Part shown: positions 56,738 to 64,000 of the stretch, piece after piece
How the letters are laid out: the number at the start of each line of letters is the position of its first letter
Position numbering within the stretch: the first letter of the stretch is position 1
DNA from: Teratosphaeria epicoccoides
Taxonomy: Eukaryota; Ascomycota; Dothideomycetes; Mycosphaerellales; Teratosphaeriaceae
DNA: 64,000 bases
Reading direction: 5' to 3'
NCBI GenBank assembly: GCA_021401465.1
Contig: JADDMT010000068.1
Span: 1 to 64,000, forward strand
Translations under genes and position numbers: made by a program
The notes under the pieces: model-generated
Told to the model about the DNA's origin: nothing
The model's input: only the letters and a program-made list of their open reading frames with translations
Databases searched by the model: none

Positions 56738-59700
56738 GTTCGTTCCTTTCTCGAAACTTCGTATCTTTTGCTAACAGTTTCGCAGATGTTCTAGGGGTTC
56801 CTAGATGTTCTTAGTACTCCTATATCCTTCCCATTTTACTAAGTACTCTTACTGTCTGTCCTGCTAGCGAGTGTCGACAATCTTCTTAGCAGTGTACTCT
56901 AGTTCTTCTACTTCGGGGTCGAGTAGTAAGGGTTCCATTTGCAGTATAGTGTCTAGCGCTGCTTGTTCTAGCAGAGAGACATAGAACACAGGGTGTATTC
57001 TTATCTGCTCAGGTAGCTATAACTCAAAATTAACTAGTCCCTTCTTAGCCTTAATCCTAGATGGTCCTAGTTTTACAGCGTCTAGTTTTTTACTTAGCTT
57101 GTCTGATTTGATGTGACAGCAGAGGAGATATACCTTGTCCCCCTCCTTTAGAATTAGTCCCTTCATTCTCTTACGATTCGCGTACTATGCTATGTTCTGC
57201 TAATAGAACTACAGGTCGAGTCATGCTTCTGTTTGCAGTTAGCGTAGATGTTCTACTCGTCTAAGTGCTGCTAGGTTCGGATTACTAGCTAAGACGTCCG
57301 GAATGTCTTCTATAGCTAATCTATATGCTATCTGAAATGGCGAGAGTCCTGTTAACTCTGCTAGCGTACTATTATACGCGAGCTATGCTATTAGCAACAA
57401 CTCTACCTAGTTGTTCTAGTCCCTATTCACATAGGATCGAAGGTACTATTCTAACGTCTGATTTAGACGTTCTGTCTGTCTATCTGTCTAAGGGTAGAAG
57501 GAAGTACTTAGTTAATGTTTAACCTAGAATTGTCTCATTAGGGCTCTCTGAAAGTTAGAGGTAAACATGGATCCTCGATCCGTTACTAGGTCCTGTAGCA
57601 TGCCGTGTAGTGCTACTACCTATTTGATGAAGACATGCGCGATATCTTTAGTCTTAAAGTCTTTGCGGTAAGGGATAAACTTCCTAAACTTAGTAAATCG
57701 GTCGACTACTACTATGATCCTGTTAAAGAACTCATTAGTAGCGGGTTCTTTTAACTATAGTAGTTTAACGATAAAGTCTATAGCGAGCAATTCCTATGGC
57801 CGTTAAGGTACCTTGAGTAGTCATAGTAGCCTATACAGTTTGTGACGGTTATGCTTACTTCGTTAGCAGGTTACATATTAACAGACATAGTCCTCGATTG
57901 CCTTGCTTATCCTAGGGAAGCAATATTCTTGTCAGAGAATTTGCTTCATTTTAGACACTCCTAGGTGTCCTGCCTAAGGTACATTATGTCGGAGGCGTAG
58001 TAGCTCTAATTATAGAGACGTTAGCATGTACACTAATCCTTGAAACAGAAGGATTCTGTCTTTGTCTTCCTAATCCTCCTGTCCATTAATGTCGTCGCGG
58101 ACAGCAAGTGTAGTTAGGTCGTAGACTAGCGCGTTCTTCAGGTCATCCTGAAATTCACTAGTCTATGTGACTATCGTGGCCGCGAGTTAGTTGACTCCTA
58201 GCGTGCTATCGCTATTTTCCTAGAGAATAGCATGTTTCTCCTGCTTCACGCCCTTCATGTAGTCAGTCTAGCGGCTAAGTGTATCGGCGCATGCGTTATC
58301 GGTCCCCTTGTAATAGACGATCTTGCAGTTAAAACTAGAGAGTTCCTTACTCTACCGAACCTGTTGTTAGTTTAACTCTTTTGTCGTTATAAAGTATCGC
58401 AAGTTCTCATAGTCTGTGTAGACCGTAACCTAGTGCTTCGAACTTTCTAAGTAGACTGGCTAGGCCTTATAGGCGTCTACTATGGCTAGAAGTTCTTTGT
58501 CGTAGACGTCGTAACGGAGTTTAGGTCTAGACAATTTCCTCGAGTAGTAGGCGACTAGCTGTAGTTATCTACTCGGTCCTAGTTAGCTTAAGCATGCCCC
58601 GAGTGCTACGTCGGAGGCATCTGTTTCGACTATAATAGGCTTATCTAGGTTAAATACAAGTAAGATTAGCTGATCTGTAAATCGTCGCTTAAGTTCCTTA
58701 AAGCCATTCCGTTAGGCGTCGTCCTACACGAATAGTGTATCCTTCGTAGTAAGGGTCGTAAGTAGTGCTGTAATCTTCGAATAGTTTGCCACAAATCTTT
58801 AGTAGAAGTTAGCAAATCTAAGGAAGGACTATACTTCCTTAACATTAGTTGGCGTAGGCTACTCTTTTACGACTTAGACTTTCTTAGTGTCTATCTTAAT
58901 TCTATTCCATGCTACTACATAGCCAAAGGAATTATACTTCCTGCTTGTGAAACTCGCTCTTCTAAGGCTTAACCTTTAACTAGTAATCCTAGAGTTTCTA
59001 AAGTACCTTGCGTACATGAGTCCTATGTTCTTCGATTGTCTGTAAGTAGACAAGGATGTCGTCTAGGTATACAACTACAAAGACGTTAAGGTACTCTTGT
59101 AGCACATTGTTAATAAATGCCTGCTATGTAGCCAGGGCGTTTGTTAACCTAAATGGCATGACTATGTACTTGTAGTGTCTAAACCTAGTTCGGAACGTAG
59201 TCTTCTATTCTTTGCCTTCCTTAATTCGAATTCGGTTATACACTCCAGGTATGTCAAACTTCGAGAACTATATTACTCCTTGTAGGCGGTCCTGCAATTC
59301 CGAGAGTAAAGGAAGCGGATAACTATTCTTTATCGTAATGTCGTTTAATCTACAATAATCTACGTAGAGTCGCTAGTTATCTTCCCCCTTAGGCACAAAC
59401 AGGATTAGATATCTGGCTAGAGACTACGACTAGCGGATAAAGCCTTTCTAGAGGTTGTCTTCTAGGTATTTCCGGAGAATCTCTAGTTTTGCTGCTAACA
59501 ACAGGCGAACTAGTTGCTTCGTTAGTGTCTTGCTAGGGAGTAAGGGTATCCCGTGGTCCTACTCCTAGTGTTCTAGCAGAGCTTCTTAGTCAGGTTCTTC
59601 CTTAAAATATACTTATTAGGAACTGTGAATTTAACCTTGACTTCCGATTACGTTGCTTTGACCTATAGGACATGCACTTCCTGTTCTAGATCCTTGATAG

Positions 59701-61869
59701 CGGCTACTATCTTGCTTAAAGTCATAGCACATATTTCGATCTTGCCTAGTACGTCGTGTACTACAGGTAGAGGTATCGATCTTGAGAGTTCCGGGAACTA
59801 GATCCTCTCATTCTTCTAGTCGAGATAGGGGTTAGCGTTTCTTAGCTATAGTAGCCCTAGTACTACATCTGAGCCTAGTGACTCTATGATGTCGAACTAG
59901 ACTATCTCTTAGTAGCGTCCTATCCGCAGAGGCATCATCTTAGTCTCTTCGTCAACTACTCCTTAGTTGTACGTAACCGGCTTTCTATTAATCGCTTGTA
60001 GCGAGAAAGCATTCGTCTTCGCCTATAGCTTTATCCTAGCTGTCCTAGCGAACTTAGGTGTCATGAAGATTCTACTACATCCTGAATCTATTAAGGCCCT
60101 AGCTAGCGTCTCGTTAATATGCACCTATACTCTAAGGTTGTTCGCGTATCTAGCGCCGATCGCGGCACATCGTTGCAGCCCTGTCTAGTCTGTCCGTAGG
60201 TCTAATTCTAGCAGACCTTGTTGTTTCCCGAATAACTGTCTTTACAGACTAGTTTAGGGATCGTGCGGTCTCGGGTTCTTCTCTAAGCGTTACCGTTTTC
60301 TGGCCTAAGAGGTTGTTCTCGCTCCTAGCCTTACTGTTCCTACGTGTTTCTTGCGTACTCTATCTTTAAGTAGTAGACTTAGAGTCATAGCGCTCGTAGA
60401 ACCTAAATTCCTTCGTGGGTTAGGTAGCCTCCCTAGGGCGTAAACTCTACCCTGAACAGTACAATTTCTTAGACAACTTTCTGATGCGCATGAGGTTAAG
60501 CTACGACTAGTAGTCTCCTTAGGTGTCGTCGCATACGGTCGGCTAGTTCGTTATACTAAAGCTAGTTGACGTGTTATACTCTATTAATCTATAGGCAAGC
60601 CTAAGCCTACTAGTTCTATATGATTCGGATAATGTTAAGTCTAATGTCATGTAGCGGCATAGCCTATTACACTATGCTTTTGTCTTCCTCGGAATCAGGA
60701 ATGACGGCTTCGACAAGCTCGTAGTTGTCGTCCGAACCTTCTTCTTCTTCTTCTAGCTCCTGTTGCCTTAGGACTATTACACTAGAAGGTGTACCCCTTA
60801 GCGCACAGATCGACTATGCCTTGTTTCAGCTAGGGTACTATCTAGAACCATCTTTATCACTCATGTGAATTCGACAATCGTCGTCATAGCACGCAGTCTA
60901 AGTAAGTATAGCATGGTCCGGTTCTTAAGTAGCGGCGGCCTTTTGCTTAGGTGCCGTTGTTGTCGCGCGAGCCTGCTCTGTCCTAGGCAGTTCTTGTCGT
61001 TACTTCCTAGTAAAACACTCGCAGGCAAAGTCTCCCTTCTTTCTACAGTTGTGGCACTTAAGGTTACTCTTGTCGAATGGCTTCTTCAGACTATTCTAGG
61101 TAGGAGAGCCCTTCCGTGGCTTTCCTTAGGGTCTATTCCTTAGACGCCCCTTAGTCGCATCTAACTCCATAGGTTAGAGACTATAGTAATTGCTTCGCCA
61201 TTTTGGTGCTAATCGTTAGACCTTATAGTTAGCCTGTGCTAGCTTGCAATTTCCATGTTGTCGTTCTTGCTGTCGTTCCTAGATGCGATTATCGATTCTA
61301 ATCGCGAGATCGGTCATTTCCTTGAATGTCGTTAGCCGATCTCCTCAGGCAATTTCATCTTTAACTGTCTCCTTTAGTCCCTAGTAGAACTAAGCGGCTA
61401 AAGCATTATCATTCTAGTCAACTCAAGCAGAGAGGGTCTAAAAGTCTACGCGGTACTTAATAGTAGAACCTTTCTGCTAGATTCCTAGGAGAGCTCTCTC
61501 GGCCTCTTGTTGCTTATTACCGAGCCTAAAAGCTTCGCGTAATGCCTTAAACAAAGACTTGTCTAAGTTAAGAATCTCCCTAGTCGTCGTCTTCCTAGCT
61601 TCGACGTTACTAACGTGATCTAGATAATCTGTTAGATGAGGCTAGATAAACTCGAACGCTAGTCCCTTCAGGTAAGAGACAATGTACATCATTCGCTTAT
61701 GATGTGTCGTAAACCGTTCTATATCCACGTTAAATGCTAACTAGCATTATAGGATAAACATCTTAACTTAAGATTGTTATCTTGTAAACTCTGTAGGGCT
61801 TCCCATTTTGAAGCTATTGTTACTATGTCCATTCCTAGTAGTTAAACCTGCGACAGATGCTAGAGCTAT
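56720..61869 (-). pseudogene. Family-1 Gag and Pol of element H
   Basis: Gag begins at 61867-61869, where ATG has become ATA. The CCHC knuckle is near 61020-61060, YLDD at 59058-59069, RNase H near 58665, integrase 58330-57150, chromodomain near 56880, pol stop TAA 56720-56722. A 16-bp deletion near 59609 lies in the protease-RT linker. With that deletion restored in the count, the gag start to YLDD distance equals that of element B, which supports pol lying in the -1 frame relative to gag. Confidence 0.88.
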
Positions 61870-62048
61870 CTTACTAAGGTGAATAGATTTGAGCTTCTAC
61901 GTAATTTGAGGTATAGCGGCAACTTGTTCTTATAGTGTTAGTTAACTGTTACTAGAAGTTAAACTAATAGTTAAAGAACTACTTAACATAGGCGTATGTT
62001 AAGCACTCGTTAAGTCCCCTAATGCTTCCTTAGAAGTAGTACTCAAAA

Positions 62049-62525
62049 TGTCATAAGGGTAGGTACCGATAGTAGGAAGGGGATTAGGTGTTAGACTCGT
62101 AGAGCTGTAAAGAATATCGATAATAGTAGTTAACCTTGTAACTAACTCTCCTCTAAGTAAGAGAGGATTAAATTAAGATTAAGCATGAAGCTCCTAACTG
62201 CCTGCCCTAAAGCTATCCCTATATACCAGAGAGACAGAGCAGCTCTGTTAGATCTGTTAATAGACCTAACAGATCCGTGTCTATAGATCTGTAGACTAAC
62301 CCTATAGATCTAAGGGTCTGTTATCCTATGATAGATCCCTTCTCCCTTGTAGGCCTATAGATTAATAGACTAACCCTACAGATCCGGGGATCTATCCTCA
62401 CGTGACAGATCCTTTCTCCTATGACTATGCCTATGACTTATAGTACTCCTATAACTATACTATGACTCATAGTACTTAGGACACTTATGATCCTGTGACT
62501 CATAGTACTCCTAACACTCATGACA
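62049..62525 (-). repeat. Family-1 LTR, 5' LTR of element H
   Basis: 477 bp, TGTCATAAG to CTCATGACA. Confidence 0.9.
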
Positions 62526-62567
62526 CGGACCTATTAACTGCTATGCTCCTTATCTTCTATGTCAGGG

Positions 62568-62841
62568 TGATACGGTTGATACTCGGGGGCTATTAGAGCC
62601 GCAGAGGTTCCGATGCCCGCCCTTAGCATATAGTAACCCTACTACATATAGCAAGGGAGTCCTTCGTATATATGTTAGCTCGTATGTCGTCTAAGTAGGA
62701 TTAATAGTCAACGTAGGACGCCCCTATGTCGCTAACCCTATAGTACCCCTGCAGGGTTAGGCTTAGACATGCTTTCCCTAATTAAGGGGCGTTAGGAGTT
62801 ATAAGCACCCTTAACGCTACCTCTGCGATAAGCAGAAAGTA
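62568..62841 (+). repeat. Family-2 LTR fragment
   Basis: The first 274 bp of a plus-oriented family-2 LTR starting TGATACGG. It stops at GCAGAAAGTA, where a DNA-transposon end has inserted at the TA. No internal family-2 sequence is attached, so it was probably a solo LTR. Confidence 0.8.
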
Positions 62842-62985
62842 CGTCTTAAAAACCAAGGCCCTAAGTAGACCGAGTAACTTGTGTTACTTAGCTTACTTAC
62901 CTACCTGTCTAACTTGGCCTGCTCGTATGTACCCCCGAGAAACTCGGCCTCTCCTGAGCTACTCGTGTCGCAGACGCGAGTAGCT
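62842..62985 (-). repeat. DNA-transposon terminal repeat, copy 3
   Basis: Starts CGTCTTAAAAACCAAGG directly after TA (62840-62841) and ends in the near-palindrome AGCTACTCGTGTC GCA GACGCGAGTAGCT (62957-62985; 13-bp arms, one mismatch). Inverted relative to copies 1 and 2. Confidence 0.65.
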
Positions 62986-64000
62986 TATAGTGCAAGAGTG
63001 CTACTAGTAAGTAACTTACTGCTAGCAGTATACTAGCGGCAAGTAGCTCGGGCACGCAAGCCGAGCTACTCGAATCAAAACAATTTGCATGTAATAGATG
63101 TCAAAGTCATAATTTTGGTTAATACTATACATCTCGTTGTTGTCGCACTGTGCTCTTTTACTATTTACACTAGACCTGACATATAACGCGAATTAAGCAG
63201 ACTTGCTAACACTAAACACATATACAGCTTAAACGTAGCTCTCACGACGCCTCTTGAATTTAAGCAAGCTGCTATATCTGACTTGCGCCTCACGCCTAAA
63301 GACCTTAATTAGTATAGCTAGTAACAAATGCATAGCTACTACACACTATCTACACATCCTGTATCGGCCCTTACACATAAATCTTCTACTCGCCCTTATC
63401 CTCTATTCCGTTCTACTAGCTTACCTTCACTACTACCGACTTTCCTAAAGCGCTACTATTTTGCCCCTCCTGTAGCTTCTTAAAGGTCGTATCATCAAAG
63501 ACCTTGTCGCTATAGCCCTTAATCTGCTCTAACAAGGTCAAGTCCGTGAATGTAGTATGCTACTACAACTGACTATCCCTTAACTCAGAGTCGTCAAGCG
63601 CATCCTCTACCTTCTCTATAACGTTCGACTAGTTGCTTATAAGATTATACTAATCGAGCAGAGCGTATGCTATGCTACATCATAATCGTTAGCTAATGTA
63701 TACTACGTAGCTACTAAACTACTACTAGTACCTCCTATTAATATCGAAGTGCTAGTAGTATGTTAGTAGCATAACGCTAGTATACTACTAGCATACTTAC
63801 CTAGCATTTTTTGCCTCTGCCTCTAGCAAAGCTTAGCTCCTACTATCGCCTTAGTCTTTGTCCTTTGCGGTCGAGCTTCGTGTCCTATAGCCATTGTCAT
63901 TAACTACGCCGATGCGTAGAGTTAATAATCGCACATACCGTGTGTTAGTAAGTCTTTGCGTTTCGCCTCTTGCTAGAGCCGCGCTAGCGTTTATCTGTTA
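62986..64000. other. Interior of a DNA transposon, degenerate, runs off the window
   Basis: Contains AGTATACTAGCGGCA (near 63028) and GCTAGTATACTACTAG (63776), motifs shared with 6578-6890. A minus-strand frame at about 63440-63660 is readable (NVIEKVEDALDDSELRDSQL; TDLTLLEQIKGYSDKVFDD; TFKKLQEGQNSSALGKSVVV) with TAG stops; I do not recognise it. A 64-codon plus-strand ORF at 63254-63448 has no supporting features. Confidence 0.4.

Larger units (their letters stand above)
55548..62525 (-). mobile_element. Family-1 Gypsy, near-complete (element H)
   Basis: 6978 bp with two 477-bp LTRs (55548-56024 and 62049-62525), antisense ORF, pol and gag. Flanks ACACT and CGGAC do not match. The two LTRs resemble each other in length and in the shared shortened ACACTYATGATCC region, so they probably belong together and the flank mismatch reflects later change or recombination. 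Confidence 0.88.

Noticed and set aside
62957..62985. Hairpin as a Helitron 3' end
   Set aside because: Helitrons have the hairpin about 10 bp before a CTRR end; here the conserved outer end is some 115 bp away on the other side and adjoins TA.
1..64000. tRNA or rRNA genes
   Set aside because: No cloverleaf with A and B boxes or rRNA core sequence was recognised by eye; a tRNAscan run would decide.

Overview
The window looks like a heterochromatic, transposon-packed part of a filamentous ascomycete (Pezizomycotina) genome. It holds layered LTR retrotransposons and DNA transposons. Copies of one family differ mainly by CpA->TpA (TpG->TpA) changes, with fewer CpG hits. CTAG is very frequent, and nearly all in-frame stops are TAG or TAA at positions where Gln or Trp is expected. 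That is the signature of repeat-induced point mutation (RIP). No RNA genes, CRISPR arrays or bacterial features are seen.

Layout: 1-1157 is the 5' end of a minus-strand Gypsy element (family 1). 1158-10055 holds old DNA-transposon remains: a Plavaka-type (CACTA) transposase at 2830-6349, a Ser/Arg-rich broken ORF at 8816-9994, and a transposon terminus next to a TA at 10055. 10540-25742 is a plus-strand family-1 Gypsy with a complete family-2 Gypsy (12986-21154) inserted in its protease region. 25743-29640 is the 3' half of a third Gypsy chromovirus. 29785-31379 is a decayed pogo/Fot1 transposase. 31440-34080 is a small island of ordinary, non-RIPed DNA with an intact two-exon ankyrin-repeat gene and a secreted cupredoxin-like gene broken by two stops. 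To the right nearly all elements are on the minus strand: a composite family-1 element (34386-42858), an AT-rich stretch with a long inverted repeat and a C20 tract, a deleted family-1 element (43923-54542) holding a second complete family-2 element (45782-53972), a fragment of a fourth Gypsy family (54552-55547), a near-complete family-1 element (55548-62525), a family-2 LTR fragment and a DNA-transposon end.

The most striking signal is that both main Gypsy families carry a gene on the strand opposite gag-pol, between pol and the 3' LTR. In family 2 it is 499-500 codons, in the same frame in both copies (they differ by one codon), with a GTATAAAAAC TATA-like box about 160 bp upstream of the ATG on its own strand. 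In family 1 it spans exactly 633 nt in all four copies with a 3' end here, and it converges on pol with an 18-bp overlap. Both encoded proteins begin with Cys-rich, zinc-finger-like segments. The family-1 protein continues into a charged, probably coiled-coil region; the family-2 protein ends in a Lys/Arg-rich region. The proteins are recognisable as retrotransposon-associated, but I cannot assign a function.

Family 1 encodes gag and pol in different frames (pol at -1 relative to gag). Family 2 has one continuous gag-pol frame of about 1655 codons. Both end in a chromodomain, which fits targeting to heterochromatin.
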